A DNA stretch of 50,966 bases from Thermomicrobiales bacterium (GCA_023957015.1 JAMLHR010000018.1:1-50966); one strand, 5' to 3'; shown: positions 16,974-26,700, counted from the first letter of the stretch. Numbers and translations: made by a program. The notes: generated from the letters alone by a model not told the origin.

Positions 16974-17816
16974 TTAAAACGTCACGCGATCAGGGTGCAG
17001 ACCGGAGAATCCGGTCTCTGGCAGCGCATCGATAGCCGCCATATCCTCCGTTGATATCTCGAAGCCGAAGACATCCGCGTTTTGGGCGATGCGATCAGCC
17101 GAGACCGATTTCGGCAACGGCAACGTGCCATGCTGCAGGCACCAGCGCACGCAGAGTTGCGCGACGGAGACACCATACCGGGCAGCCATCTCAACGAGCA
17201 CGGGATCCGTGAGCACACGACCATTGCCAAGTGGGCTCCAGGCCTCCACCACGATGCCGAGATCGTGGCTCATCTGGAGGGTTTCCTGCTGCATGTATCC
17301 GGGATGGAACTCGATCTGGTTCACCATTGGGGCAACACGGACGGTCTTCATGAGCTCCGTGAGATAGGGGACAGAGAAGTTACTGAGTCCAATCGCGCGA
17401 ATACGGCCAGCATCGTAGAGCTCCTCGAACGCTCGCCAGGTCTCTGCGTTCGTCTCGGCCCAGTTCTCGCCAACCGCAGGATTGGCTGGCCAGTGAACGA
17501 GATAGAGATCGAGGTAATCCAGATTTAGCCTGGCCATCGACTTCTCGAAGGCAGCCAGCGTTGTCTTGTAGCCACGCTCGGTGTTGTAGAGCTTGGTGGT
17601 GATGAAGATATCCTCGCGTGGCACACCACTTTCGTGAATTGCCTTCGCTACTGGTTCCTCATTCTCGTAGACGGCGGCTGTATCGATATGGCGATAGCCT
17701 GTCTTGATCGCCGCTGCGGTCGCTGACTCCGCCTGGTCGATATTCTGCCAGGTACCGAATCCGATCTTCGGAATCACAACGCCATTGTTTAGCTTGTAGG
17801 TATCGGTGAGTGCCAT
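16974..17816 (-). CDS. Aldo/keto reductase
   Basis: The 280-residue TIM-barrel NAD(P)H oxidoreductase reduces aldehydes and ketones. The catalytic tetrad is visible: Asp and Tyr in HIDTAAVYENE, Lys in ITTKLYN, and His in LYLVHWP. Family signature stretches include NNGVVIPKIGFGTW at the start, GRIRAIGLSNFS and LPLPKSVSADRIAQN, which binds the cofactor 2'-phosphate region. Length and layout match the DkgA-like subgroup. AGGAGA upstream supports the ATG at 17816. It is a single gene convergent with the binding-protein gene; the substrate is unknown. Confidence 0.92.
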   Translation of the reverse strand: MALTDTYKLNNGVVIPKIGFGTWQNIDQAESATAAAIKTGYRHIDTAAVYENEEPVAKAIHESGVPREDIFITTKLYNTERGYKTTLAAFEKSMARLNLDYLDLYLVHWPANPAVGENWAETNAETWRAFEELYDAGRIRAIGLSNFSVPYLTELMKTVRVAPMVNQIEFHPGYMQQETLQMSHDLGIVVEAWSPLGNGRVLTDPVLVEMAARYGVSVAQLCVRWCLQHGTLPLPKSVSADRIAQNADVFGFEISTEDMAAIDALPETGFSGLHPDRVTF

Positions 17817-17912
17817 GGGTTCTCCTGCTAATGCGCAACTCGCATAGTTGCCAGTGGGAATTGTACGATCACGACGTGTGATCGGAAGGCGTACTCGTGA
17901 CGTGGGGCATAG

Positions 17913-18770
17913 ATGGCGACACGGTGGATACCAATAGCACCAACCGAGGAGGATTTCGCCTGGTGGCGAACAAGCTTGGTTCCACCGCAGGTGCTGTGGC
18001 TATGGGATGATACGCCTATACCATGCTCTGATGGGGCAATTATCATCTCGAGCAGCGAACTCAGCAGTCACGCAGATACGTCACCCGTCCACATGGCCAA
18101 TGCGTTCACGTTGTGGGCGATCTCGAAGGAGACCCACCAGGTAGTCATTGACGATGGCTCCTGGCGCGCATCCCTCACACCAACCCAGTTGGCAAACGCC
18201 CGTGCCCGACAGATTCAGTTGGGTCGCGGACTCTGCTTTCCCGGCGAATGGATACCGCGATTGCAAAGAGAGGCGATCGATGACCGCCTCGTGCTCGACC
18301 AGCGGCTTTGGGAGAGTATGACTGATGATGAACAGCAAATCGTCATCCGGAATCAACTGATTGATTGGGATGAGCCGGTGACACTCCCCGTCCCCGAGGA
18401 TGCTCCCACGCACATTCGCCGCATTGCCAATCAGTTCCTGTGTACTGAGGGTGTCAATTGCTTCGCTTTGGCTGTCTATGGTGCGACGCAGCGCGAGTCA
18501 CTGTTGCAACGGTGGCTGGTGACCGAGGATTTCCTGGTTGAACTATCCGATGGTGGATTCGTTGAACAGCGCTCATCGGACATCGTTGCGGGAGATCTCC
18601 TCACGTTCGGAACCGAGAGGGGCATCATTCACGCTGCCTATGCTCTTGGGGATGACCGATTCCTCAACAAGAACGGCCAGTCAATGTTCAACCCCGTGCG
18701 CATCATCGATCTCGCCACGCTTCATGCTGAATGGCCGGAGAGTGACGTAAAACTCCTGCGGCGAGCGTAG
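17913..18770 (+). CDS. Uncharacterised protein with possible NlpC/P60-like C-terminal domain
   Basis: The 285-residue protein has no signal peptide or membrane segment. The N-terminal 170 residues match nothing I recognise. The C-terminal part has an arrangement reminiscent of NlpC/P60 or CHAP amidases: TEGVNCFALAVYG with a candidate catalytic Cys, then DIVAGDLLTFG, GIIHAAYALGDDRFLNKNG with a candidate His and Asn. These spacings fit a papain-like hydrolase, but this is pattern inference. The ribosome-binding site is weak. It has no close operon partner. Confidence 0.5.
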   Translation: MATRWIPIAPTEEDFAWWRTSLVPPQVLWLWDDTPIPCSDGAIIISSSELSSHADTSPVHMANAFTLWAISKETHQVVIDDGSWRASLTPTQLANARARQIQLGRGLCFPGEWIPRLQREAIDDRLVLDQRLWESMTDDEQQIVIRNQLIDWDEPVTLPVPEDAPTHIRRIANQFLCTEGVNCFALAVYGATQRESLLQRWLVTEDFLVELSDGGFVEQRSSDIVAGDLLTFGTERGIIHAAYALGDDRFLNKNGQSMFNPVRIIDLATLHAEWPESDVKLLRRA

Positions 18771-19086
18771 CTCGACCGCAGGATCCCCCGGTAGAGCCGA
18801 AGGCGAGACCGGGCCAAAGTGTGACCTCTCTTGACTCTATGCAGAAGAGCCACATAGACCCGCCAGAGAGAGTTTGCCCTGTTGATATCGTTCGCCTCAT
18901 CCCGTCATCGTGTATCATTCATCCACTATGTAGACCGATCTGTCTATCTCGGGTTCTCAATGTCCTGTCAGCGAGGGATTCGGTAGTAGGAGAGCTTGTC
19001 TCCCCTTCAAATCACTGCTCGAGGGCAGATGAACTGCCCTGCTACCTGTCAAAACATACCGAATCAGCCGTAGTAAGGCATATGCC
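18771..19086. promoter_or_regulatory. Intergenic region with a TetR-type operator
   Basis: In these 316 bases I see no convincing gene. At 18931-18946 lies TAGACCGATCTGTCTA, an inverted repeat of TAGAC with a 6-base spacer, typical of a TetR-family operator and 140 bases before the tetR gene. At the left edge two GC-rich hairpins (CCTGCGG/CCGCAGG at 18755-18782 and a CCGGT/ACCGG pair just after) may terminate the preceding gene. Confidence 0.5.
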
Positions 19087-19659
19087 ATGACCACTATCCG
19101 AACTCCCGCCCGCGATAAACTCCTCTCAGCCGCGTCGCGCCTCTTCTATGACCACGGAATCAGTGCCACCGGTATCGATGCCATCATCGCCGAAGCAGGC
19201 GTCGCCAAAATGAGCCTGTACAACAACTTTTCCTCCAAGGATGAGTTGGTATCGACCTACATACAGGCGCGACACGAGGAGTGGTTGCAGCTCTATGCAA
19301 TCCGTCTGGAGCGGTGCGAGACCCCGGTCGATCGTATCCTCGCCGTCTTCGATGCCTATATCGATCATGCGGAGTTCGCCTATGATCACGGTTTCCGCGG
19401 CTGTGGCTTGCTCAACGCCGCCGCCGAGTTGCCCGCAGGTGCGCCCGGTCGGGCAACTATGGCGCGACACAAGGCGCAGGTCGAGGGCATCCTTCGGGAC
19501 GAACTTGTCCAACTGACCTCGCCTGATTGCGCTGATGTTACGGCTGAACACCTCTCCTTCCTGTTGGAAGGGGCAATGAGCCGCGCTGGTCTGGAGGGGC
19601 AGCCGGATCGTTTGCACCACGCCCGCAGTCTGGCCGAGTCATTGGTGAAGACACTGTGA
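19087..19659 (+). CDS. TetR/AcrR family transcriptional regulator
   Basis: The 190-residue protein has the TetR HTH at residues 8-54: RDKLLSAASRLFYDHGISATG, then IDAIIAEAGVAKMSLYNNFSSKDELV. The remainder is a helical ligand-binding domain of the usual length. Its gene overlaps the EamA transporter start by four bases (GTGA), so the regulator and exporter form one operon, presumably repressed by the TetR through the operator at 18931-18946 until an unknown ligand binds. The start immediately follows the TetR-typical N-terminus; the ribosome-binding site is weak. Confidence 0.92.
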   Translation: MTTIRTPARDKLLSAASRLFYDHGISATGIDAIIAEAGVAKMSLYNNFSSKDELVSTYIQARHEEWLQLYAIRLERCETPVDRILAVFDAYIDHAEFAYDHGFRGCGLLNAAAELPAGAPGRATMARHKAQVEGILRDELVQLTSPDCADVTAEHLSFLLEGAMSRAGLEGQPDRLHHARSLAESLVKTL

Positions 19660-20591
19660 GAGATCAGCGCCTCACCGGCATTATCGTCATCAGTCTGGCG
19701 TCGTTGCTTTGGGGAACCACCGGTACCGCCGCCAGTTTCGCCGAGAATGTCAGTCCGCTGGCGATCGGTGCCGTTGCCCTCGGTATCGGTGGATTGTTGC
19801 AGGCGCTCATTGCCATCCCCGCTATTCGCGCAGCCATCCCGGATTTGCGGGTGTATTCTCGTATCGTTGCCGTCGGCACGATCTCGGTTGCGCTCTATCC
19901 GCTGGCGTTTTATACATCCATGCATCTTGCTGGTGTCGCGATCGGTACCGTGGTGACGTTGGGATCGGCGCCGCTCGCCTCTGGCGTGCTGGAGAAGGTC
20001 GTCGATGGTCTCACGCTCAGTCGGTGGTGGGTATTGGCAGCGATGATTGGCGCGATTGGCTCGGTGCTGCTTTGTTTCTCTCGCCTTGGTGGCGAGAGCG
20101 GTGAATTGTGGCCGACGGTTTTCGGTATCATCCTGGGACTTTTCGGTGGTGCCTTCTACGCGATCTACTCTTGGGCGGCGCATGCGTTGATGCAGCGCGG
20201 TATCCCTCGTGCCGCGGCTATGGGTTCGGTTTTCGGTGGTGGCGGTGTCATGCTGATGCCGGTGTTGCTGCTGACCGGTGCGCCGTTGCTGGCGACCACC
20301 ACCAACTTCCGCGTTGCCGCCTATCTCGCGCTTATCCCGATGTTCCTGGGATACGTCCTCTTCGGTATGGGATTGGCCCGCGTCAGCGCCAGTATGGCGA
20401 CAACGCTGACGCTCTCCGAGCCAGCCGTTGCCGCGATACTTGCCGTCATCATCGTCGGCGAGCGTCTTTCGCTCGTTGGTTGGATCGGTTTAGCAATGAT
20501 CGCGGCGGTGATGGTCATGCTCGCCCTGATGCCGCCGGTGGAACACCAGCGAATCCAGGTGGTGGAGGAATCCTATCTGCTCGACGCCTGA
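19656..20591 (+). CDS. EamA/DMT-family transporter (drug/metabolite exporter)
   Basis: The 311-residue inner-membrane protein has ten predicted hydrophobic segments in two EamA repeats, beginning GIIVISLASLLWGTTGTAASFAENVSPLAIGA, the DMT opening motif. The second repeat starts around residue 155 (IILGLFGGAFYAIYSWAAHALMQRG). It ends with the conserved AVAAILAVIIVGERLSLVGWIGLAMI. It uses a GTG start overlapping the tetR stop. The partner TetR suggests an exporter of a toxic or signalling metabolite. Its last 19 bases overlap the convergent kinase-like gene. Confidence 0.9.
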   Translation: MRDQRLTGIIVISLASLLWGTTGTAASFAENVSPLAIGAVALGIGGLLQALIAIPAIRAAIPDLRVYSRIVAVGTISVALYPLAFYTSMHLAGVAIGTVVTLGSAPLASGVLEKVVDGLTLSRWWVLAAMIGAIGSVLLCFSRLGGESGELWPTVFGIILGLFGGAFYAIYSWAAHALMQRGIPRAAAMGSVFGGGGVMLMPVLLLTGAPLLATTTNFRVAAYLALIPMFLGYVLFGMGLARVSASMATTLTLSEPAVAAILAVIIVGERLSLVGWIGLAMIAAVMVMLALMPPVEHQRIQVVEESYLLDA

Positions 20592-21385
20592 GACCAGGCG
20601 GCGGCGAATGCCGTGATGTTTTGATAGCGATCTGCCCGGTTCTCGCTCGTCGCTATAGTCGCGACATCGAACAGCGTTTGTTCGGCATCCCAATCATCTC
20701 TGGATTTGCTGCGCTCATCGCCGAAGAAGAGGTGAGCGATGGCGCCAAGGGTAAAGACGTTTGTGATCTCATCTATCTCCGCGCCGAATTGGTACTCCTC
20801 CGGTGACATGAATCGCGAACTACCCCACATCCTGCCCATCGTGTTGATGACGGGCCGTCGGAGACAGACATCGAGATCGCAGACGGTTATCGTCTCTCGT
20901 GTGAAGTCGTAGAGGAAGCTGGCATCGTAGATATCGATGGCAACATAGCCGCGATCATGGATGTGATGCATCACCTCGATGACCTGACGAAAGGCGCCGA
21001 GGCGTTGGTGGAGGGGCAGCGCGCGGAAGCGCGCGAAGTCCTCATCGTTGACCCGACGAAGTAGTATCCCTTCGTTCCAGGCAAACACAAGTCCGATGTA
21101 CCGACCGTGCTCAAACACATCGAGTAACTGCACGATATGCGGATGTGCGAGATCGCGATAGACCTGTACCGCTGCCTGCAGGTTGGTGATTGCGTCTCCT
21201 GGTGTGATGCTCGATTCTGCCGTCTGCGCGCCAGCCAACTTGATGAAGAGTTTCTGGCCGCCAGCATCGATACCAAACGAGATGTTGCCGGAGTCGCGGT
21301 CGTCGAACACGCGGAAGATGCGACCATACTCGCGCAGAAAGGACAAATCCTCCTGCGTGGCCAACTGGAAACGTACGTCATCCAT
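20573..21385 (-). CDS. Protein kinase-like fold protein
   Basis: The protein (270 residues from this ATG) resembles a eukaryotic-type serine/threonine kinase in reduced form. QKLFIKLAGA holds the candidate ATP-binding Lys, then VYRDLAHPHIVQLLDVFE. In place of HRD-x4-N it has DRGYVAIDIYDASFLYDF, and in place of DFG it has VCDLDVCLR; SRFMSPEEYQFG is the APE-like motif. Bacillota proteins with GYVAVDFYD show the same variation. It may phosphorylate a small molecule or protein. An in-frame TTG lies upstream inside the neighbour gene; the ATG at 21385 gives the family-typical start but has no clear ribosome-binding site. Confidence 0.65.
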   Translation of the reverse strand: MDDVRFQLATQEDLSFLREYGRIFRVFDDRDSGNISFGIDAGGQKLFIKLAGAQTAESSITPGDAITNLQAAVQVYRDLAHPHIVQLLDVFEHGRYIGLVFAWNEGILLRRVNDEDFARFRALPLHQRLGAFRQVIEVMHHIHDRGYVAIDIYDASFLYDFTRETITVCDLDVCLRRPVINTMGRMWGSSRFMSPEEYQFGAEIDEITNVFTLGAIAHLFFGDERSKSRDDWDAEQTLFDVATIATSENRADRYQNITAFAAAWSQASSR

Positions 21386-21407
21386 CTCGTGCCAGACAGG
21401 TAGGTGC

Positions 21408-22124
21408 TCAACCAATGTTCGGCAACTCAACTGTTTGGGAGTCCAGTGTCACCCGGTGAATCTCCACGGTTCCACCCAGGTGCTCACGAATCGCGACTGC
21501 CAGGGCATCGACAGCGGCCCAGAATTGATCATTCGTGGAATCATCGACCGCTTCCAATACCATGATGGCGTCGGTGGTGTCCTCGGTTAGCATCGTGCGC
21601 ACGGTCTCGCGCCAGTTCCAACAGCGACAGATCGCTCCCGCATCGTCCAGGTACGCGACCTCTCCAGCCAAAGCGGGCTCATCCTCTTCGGCGCCAAGCG
21701 GCAGGAACGATTCGCCGCCCGCCGCCACGGTCAGACGCACATCGCCATTGATCTTGGCCAGATCCTCGCCACCAACTGGCACACCATAGGTCAGCGAGAT
21801 CGTGTTGTAAACATCCACCAGTGGATTGATGCTACCGATCTGGTTGCCGTTACTGACGCGCTTCAGCAGCGCCTCGATCGAGGATCGCGCACCTTTCTTC
21901 GTCTTGAATTGTTGGAACGCATTGCGCCAACGCTTGACCACGTCGTTCTCGGTCCAGGTCTCGTGCGGCACATGCGCTCGTGCGGTCTCATGCGCAGCTG
22001 CAAGTGCGGACTGGATCGCGACGTCCTCGCGTGGGGCATTATCGATGCCGTGCACGACCAGCACACCGATCTGAGCGGTGGGAAAGATCGACCAAAAGGC
22101 TTGTTCTACAACGAAAATCGACAC
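21408..22124 (-). CDS. B3/B4 tRNA-binding-domain protein
   Basis: The product (238 residues from the GTG at 22124) is a stand-alone B3/B4 domain as found in the beta subunit of phenylalanyl-tRNA synthetase. Signature stretches are IGVLVVHGIDNAP, KTKKGARSSIEALLKRVSNG, NPLVDVYNTISLTYGVPVGGEDLAKI and GEVAYLDDAGAICRCWNWRE. Free-standing homologues are thought to act on mischarged tRNA or amino acids, but the role is unproven. The GTG has CAGAGGA seven bases before it; longer starts would run into the amidohydrolase gene. It follows that gene on the same strand. Confidence 0.8.
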   Translation of the reverse strand: MSIFVVEQAFWSIFPTAQIGVLVVHGIDNAPREDVAIQSALAAAHETARAHVPHETWTENDVVKRWRNAFQQFKTKKGARSSIEALLKRVSNGNQIGSINPLVDVYNTISLTYGVPVGGEDLAKINGDVRLTVAAGGESFLPLGAEEDEPALAGEVAYLDDAGAICRCWNWRETVRTMLTEDTTDAIMVLEAVDDSTNDQFWAAVDALAVAIREHLGGTVEIHRVTLDSQTVELPNIG

Positions 22125-22153
22125 GGTATCCTCTGCTTTCACCTCTAGTTCGA

Positions 22154-23434
22154 CTACAACGGGAGGTGCATCGCTCGTCCCCCGAACGTACCCCACCGCT
22201 GTGCTAATGGTTGGCGGTCCATCTCGCCATTGATCACCATGACCCGCTCTCGGGGAATACGGGCCACCACCTCACTGAGACAACTGGCATCTGTCAGGAT
22301 CATCGTGGCTTCATCGCCGATGGTGGGCCACAGCAACTCGCCGTTTGATGATAGTGGCAGAACGCCGCCGCTGACCATTTGGTACGTGTTGGCCAGCCTG
22401 ATCTCGTCTACCTGGGACCAGATCTCCGCAGCCCTACTGGCTCGCTCGATCAGATCACCGGAACCGAACGGACTCCAATGATCGTTGATTGTGTCGCTGA
22501 CCACCCTGACGCGAACACCGGTATCGACCAATATCTGCCACGGAACAGCGCGCGCACCAAACGAGGCGGCGTACCATAGTGGTTGCGTGGTGAAGATGGC
22601 GATATCCTGTTCCGCCAAACCGGCCGCCACGCTGAACACCGTCTGATCATCGACATGACCCAGTGCGAAGGCGTGACTGATGGCTACGCGGCCATTCATA
22701 CCGTAGTCACGGGTGTAGTTGATGATGCGCTGGATCGTATAGATACCGGTGTCGCCACCGTCGTGGAGGTGGATATCGATCTCACGATCATACGTGTTCG
22801 CCAGCTCGAAGGTCGTGGTAAGCGAGGCCTCGATATCACCATCGATCGATGCTGGATCGAGCGCTCCGAGAATCGGAGCACCCGCTTCCAGTGCTTGTGT
22901 CAGTAACCCCTGTGACTCGGTCACCAACGTTCCATGCTGCGGAAAAGCCACGAGTTCTCCGCGCATTCGTGGTGCATGATCCTGCAGGACCTGATTCACG
23001 ATCTCATAGTTCTGCAGGCCGATAACGGGATCGACATTGACCTGGATGCGCATGAAGGTTGTGCCGAGCGATGCCATATGATCCATGAGCGCGGCCGCGC
23101 GCTCCGGCAGATCCGCCAGGGAGTCTTCCAGGAATCCTCGCTCTTCCTCAATGCGACCTTGCACGCCGCCACTGACTGGCACCACTGCCTCCCATGGACC
23201 GCCGAAATGACCTTTATCCAGATGGACGTGATACTCGGCGGTTGGCGGAATCGCCAGTAATCCGCGGGCATCGTAGTCGCTTGCCGCCACGGAGACGATG
23301 CTATCCTGCGGCTCAATCGCGGTGATGACGCCGTCCTCCGTCTGCAGTGTGAACAGCGCCGTATCGGTGCTGACCTGTCCCGAATCGTGCCAGATATAGC
23401 CCGTCTCGAGAAGGATGTTGCGGATCGTGCTCAT
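22154..23434 (-). CDS. CodA-like amidohydrolase (cytosine deaminase family), copy 1
   Basis: The 426-residue protein is a metal-dependent amidohydrolase of the cytosine deaminase type. Predicted metal ligands are the two histidines of [14 protein letters not shown], the HLH of DIHLHDGGD, SHAFALG and the Asp of [17 protein letters not shown], where the last motif is diagnostic for CodA-like enzymes. It deaminates or hydrolyses a ring or amide; cytosine is not certain. It is about half identical by eye to the next gene and separated from it by 27 bases, so the pair is a tandem duplication. The C-terminus is longer than in the paralogue (MDRQPLAQRWGTFGG). Confidence 0.85.
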   Translation of the reverse strand: MSTIRNILLETGYIWHDSGQVSTDTALFTLQTEDGVITAIEPQDSIVSVAASDYDARGLLAIPPTAEYHVHLDKGHFGGPWEAVVPVSGGVQGRIEEERGFLEDSLADLPERAAALMDHMASLGTTFMRIQVNVDPVIGLQNYEIVNQVLQDHAPRMRGELVAFPQHGTLVTESQGLLTQALEAGAPILGALDPASIDGDIEASLTTTFELANTYDREIDIHLHDGGDTGIYTIQRIINYTRDYGMNGRVAISHAFALGHVDDQTVFSVAAGLAEQDIAIFTTQPLWYAASFGARAVPWQILVDTGVRVRVVSDTINDHWSPFGSGDLIERASRAAEIWSQVDEIRLANTYQMVSGGVLPLSSNGELLWPTIGDEATMILTDASCLSEVVARIPRERVMVINGEMDRQPLAQRWGTFGGRAMHLPL

Positions 23435-23461
23435 GGGTCTCCCAGAGTCTGCAAGGGACGG

Positions 23462-24673
23462 TTAGACCTTGACGCCTCGTACGACCAGCTCGCGCAGCCG
23501 TGGTACGCGCGCCACCACCTCGGAGAGGCAACTGGCATCCGTGAACAGTATCGTGGCCTCATCGCCGACTTTCGGCCAAAGCACATCACCGCTTTCGCTC
23601 AGCGGCAACACACCATCGGAGACCAGGGCATAGGCAGACGCCAGCGATTTTTCATCTGACTTGCGCCAGATCTCGGCGGCGCGGCTGGCTCGTTCGATCA
23701 GATCGCCAGAACCGAAGGGACTCCAGTGGTCGTTGATATTGTCGTTAATCACACGTACTCGCACACTGTGCGCCATGAGTGTGGGCCAGGGCACGGCAGA
23801 GGTGCATCCGCCACCGGCATAGCTGATCGGCTGGGTTGTGAACACCGATATCCGTAACTGAGACATGCGTTCGGCTAGCTCATCCAATTGAGCGGGCGAG
23901 GCATCGCCCAGAGCGAGAGCGTGACTCAGGGCCACTTTGCCAGCCATGTCATAGTCGCGGGCGTAGTCCAGAATGCGCTGGATCTCGAAGATTCCCAGAT
24001 TTCCATTCGTATGCAGGTGGAAATCGACCTCGCGCCCGTATTTCGCGGCGATATCAAATGTGGTGGTGAGGGATCGTTCCAGATCGCCATCGATCCAGAA
24101 GGGATCGAGTCCTCCCAGGATCGGTGCCCCCGCTTCCATCGCCGCCGTGAGCCAGCCATCCTTCTCTGTGTGGAGCGTGCCATGCTGCGGGAACGCAACG
24201 AGCTCACTGGTGACCAGGTGCGCATGTTCCGCCAGGACATCGCGCACGGTTTCATAGTTCCTGAGTCCAATCACCGGATCCACATTTACCTGTACCCGCA
24301 GGTGAGTCGTTCCGGTTGCGATCAGGTGCTGCAGCAGGGCGGTGGCTCGTTCCGGCAGAAACTCAAGGAATGTCGGCAGGAACTCCTCTTCCTCCTTGAT
24401 CCGCCCGGGGACACCGTTTGTGGGCACAACGGCGTGCCAGGGACCACCAAAGTGCCCCTTATCCAGATGAATATGGAGGTCACTGGTTGGCGGAATCGCC
24501 AGGAGACCTTGTGCGTCCCAGACATTCCCCTCGACCTCTCCACCCTGCGGTTCTATCGCGATGATGTTTGTCCCACTGATCTTGATGGTGAAGAGATCTG
24601 TCCTGGTGGTCACCACACCGGCGGAGTCCGCGTGGTAACCGGTATGGAGCCTGACATTCGTGATAGTGAGCAT
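23462..24673 (-). CDS. CodA-like amidohydrolase (cytosine deaminase family), copy 2
   Basis: The 403-residue protein carries the same motifs as its neighbour: [30 protein letters not shown] and [17 protein letters not shown]. Copy 1 reads VVSDTINDH in the last motif, so the active-site Asp position reads N(D)N here, a difference worth checking. The metal ligands otherwise appear present. The start at 24673 has AAGGGA nine bases upstream. The gene is the first of a minus-strand run (amidohydrolase, amidohydrolase, B3/B4, kinase-like) and reads away from the GH130 gene. Substrate unknown. Confidence 0.85.
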   Translation of the reverse strand: MLTITNVRLHTGYHADSAGVVTTRTDLFTIKISGTNIIAIEPQGGEVEGNVWDAQGLLAIPPTSDLHIHLDKGHFGGPWHAVVPTNGVPGRIKEEEEFLPTFLEFLPERATALLQHLIATGTTHLRVQVNVDPVIGLRNYETVRDVLAEHAHLVTSELVAFPQHGTLHTEKDGWLTAAMEAGAPILGGLDPFWIDGDLERSLTTTFDIAAKYGREVDFHLHTNGNLGIFEIQRILDYARDYDMAGKVALSHALALGDASPAQLDELAERMSQLRISVFTTQPISYAGGGCTSAVPWPTLMAHSVRVRVINDNINDHWSPFGSGDLIERASRAAEIWRKSDEKSLASAYALVSDGVLPLSESGDVLWPKVGDEATILFTDASCLSEVVARVPRLRELVVRGVKV

Positions 24674-24967
24674 GTTTTGAGTCCCTTGCGCTTGGTACCG
24701 ACTGAGGTCTGGTTTGATCATGCGTGGCGAATGCGAGTTCGGCAAGCTCCGGGACGAGGTGTGGACCAACCGGCTGGAACGAAATCGGACATGAGCAGCG
24801 GAAATCTGTCAGGAAAGTCGGATGACCGTGTGGTGACCAGTCCCACCGTCTATGAAAGGTACAGAACCAGGTGCACATCCTCGGGGGATGGTGACTTGCA
24901 TCCCCATTCTCAGGTTTCGAGAATAGGGGTAGTGTCCGCATCACGATCTCCACAGGGAGCAACCATA

Positions 24968-25948
24968 ATGGCGAAACTCATCACACCTGCCCAGCCCACC
25001 ATGCCGTGGCAGGACCGACCCGAAGGTCACACCGGTCCGATTTGGCGTTACGATGCCAATCCGATTCTCACACCAGCAGATGTTCCGCACGCGAACAGCG
25101 TCTTCAATAGCGCGGTGACCCCGTTTGGCGATGGCTATGCCGGTGTCTTCCGTTGCGATAGTCGCGCGCTGCAGATGGATATCTTCGTCGGTTTCAGCGA
25201 CGACGGTATTCATTGGGAGATCAGCGATCAACCGATCAAGTTCGAGGGTGTGGACGATGCCATCACAAAGAAGGAATATCGTTACGATCCCCGCGTGATC
25301 TGGATTGAGGATCGCTACTACATCAGTTGGTGCAACGGCTACCATGGTCCGACGATTGGCCTGGGATACACCTTCGATTTCCAGACGTTCTATCAGTTGG
25401 AGAATATGTTCATTCCGTTCAATCGCAACGGTGTGCTTTTCCCGCGGAAGATCGGTGAGAACTACGCTGTGCTCAGTCGCCCCAGCGACAATGGCCACAC
25501 ACCGTTTGGCGATATCTACTACTCCGAGAGCCCGGATCTCACCTACTGGGGCAAGCACCGCTTTGTCATGGGAACGGATGGCGGCTGGCAGTCCACCAAG
25601 ATCGGACCGGGACCATGCCCACTCGAGACCGATGAGGGCTGGTTGCTCTTCTATCACGGTGTGATTACGACCTGTAATGGTTTTGTCTATCGCATGGGTG
25701 CCGCATTACTGGATATCGATGAACCGTGGAAGGTGATCGCTCGCAGCAGCCATTACCTGGCTGGTCCGGAGCCCGATTACGAGCGCACCGGCGACGTGCC
25801 GAACGTCTTCTTCCCGTGTGGCGTGATCACCGATGGCCCAACCGGTCGTATTGCCATCTACTACGGTGGTGCCGATACCGTGGTTGGAATCGCGTTCACC
25901 GATGTCGACTCCACATTGGATTACATCTGGAAGCACAACATGGTGTAG
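24968..25948 (+). CDS. GH130 family glycosidase/phosphorylase
   Basis: The 326-residue five-bladed propeller protein matches GH130, which cleaves beta-mannosides by phosphorolysis or hydrolysis. Landmarks are [56 protein letters not shown] with the candidate general acid Asp, [21 protein letters not shown] and [14 protein letters not shown]. Length is normal. Start is fixed by AGGGAG seven bases upstream. It stands divergent from the amidohydrolases. Whether it is a phosphorylase or hydrolase cannot be read from the sequence; mannan or mannosyl-glucose breakdown is the likely role. Confidence 0.9.
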   Translation: MAKLITPAQPTMPWQDRPEGHTGPIWRYDANPILTPADVPHANSVFNSAVTPFGDGYAGVFRCDSRALQMDIFVGFSDDGIHWEISDQPIKFEGVDDAITKKEYRYDPRVIWIEDRYYISWCNGYHGPTIGLGYTFDFQTFYQLENMFIPFNRNGVLFPRKIGENYAVLSRPSDNGHTPFGDIYYSESPDLTYWGKHRFVMGTDGGWQSTKIGPGPCPLETDEGWLLFYHGVITTCNGFVYRMGAALLDIDEPWKVIARSSHYLAGPEPDYERTGDVPNVFFPCGVITDGPTGRIAIYYGGADTVVGIAFTDVDSTLDYIWKHNMV

Positions 25949-26074
25949 GTGTTCCAGGCCGAACTTCCAGAGCGTGGGGACGGGAGAGCTACATATCCGA
26001 ATGATGTGGTCATCGATCGGCGCATCTGCCATGCTTGCAGCGTGAATGTGAGTTCTTATCAAACTGGCAGACAT

Positions 26075-26641
26075 ATGATGCGTCATCTGCCCAACTCTCT
26101 CACGGCCTTCCGGGTCCTGTGCGCGATGGCGCTGTTGAGGCTCGAGCCGATGACCGCTGGATTCCTCATCGCTCACGCGTTGGGTTCCGTTAGCGACGCT
26201 GCGGACGGATATCTGGCGCGCCGCTTCAATCTCCAGAGCGCCGCCGGGGCTATCTTCGATAGCCTTGCCGATGCACTCTATATTGCTGTTCTTCTGGTGG
26301 TGATGATTCCGTATCTCACCTGGACACCATGGATCGTGGGCTGGATGGTGGCGATCCTGGTTGTGAGGTTGAGTGCAATTGGTATTGGTTGGCGGCGGTT
26401 CGGTGAGTTGGCGTTCATCCACACTTATGCGAATAAGTGCACTGGCGCGTTGATTGTTTGCGTCCCATTCCTGCTCATTCTCTTCGAGTCCGTGCCAATA
26501 CTGACGGCTGTGTGCATACTGGCGACGATCTCGGCTGTGGAGGAGTTTGCCATTATCGCGACCGCTGACGAACTGGATCGGGATGTGAGTTCGATCTTCG
26601 CAACAGCTCCTACTCGCGGATCCGGGGTCTTGACCGATTGA
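26075..26641 (+). CDS. CDP-alcohol phosphatidyltransferase family protein
   Basis: The 188-residue membrane protein carries the complete CDP-alcohol phosphotransferase motif D(x)2DG(x)2AR(x)8G(x)3D(x)3D, read as SDAADGYLARR followed by SAAGAIFDSLAD. This motif binds Mg2+ and CDP-diacylglycerol to make phospholipids. Five or so hydrophobic segments follow or flank it. I start at the ATG at 26075, directly before RHLPNSLTAFRVL, the normal family beginning; the ribosome-binding site is weak and a second ATG is adjacent. It might make phosphatidylglycerophosphate or inositol-type lipids; the acceptor is unknown. Confidence 0.8.
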   Translation: MMRHLPNSLTAFRVLCAMALLRLEPMTAGFLIAHALGSVSDAADGYLARRFNLQSAAGAIFDSLADALYIAVLLVVMIPYLTWTPWIVGWMVAILVVRLSAIGIGWRRFGELAFIHTYANKCTGALIVCVPFLLILFESVPILTAVCILATISAVEEFAIIATADELDRDVSSIFATAPTRGSGVLTD

Positions 26642-26668
26642 CCAGATCGGACGGCTGCGACAGTACGG

Positions 26669-26700
26669 TCATATCGATCAATGCGGCATCAGCGATATGA
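26669..26700. repeat. Hairpin between convergent genes
   Basis: TCATATCG (26669-26676) and CGATATGA (26693-26700) form a perfect 8-bp stem with a 16-base loop between the phosphatidyltransferase stop and the antitoxin stop. There is no T-run, so it is only a weak terminator candidate. Confidence 0.35.

Noticed and set aside
18821..19090. An 89-codon frame in the gap before tetR.
   Set aside because: No ribosome-binding site or family motif, and it covers the operator-like sequence and overlaps the tetR start.
23888..24967. A long N-terminal extension of the GH130 frame across the amidohydrolase gene.
   Set aside because: The family-typical start and a good ribosome-binding site are at 24968; the extension is antisense to a conserved enzyme.
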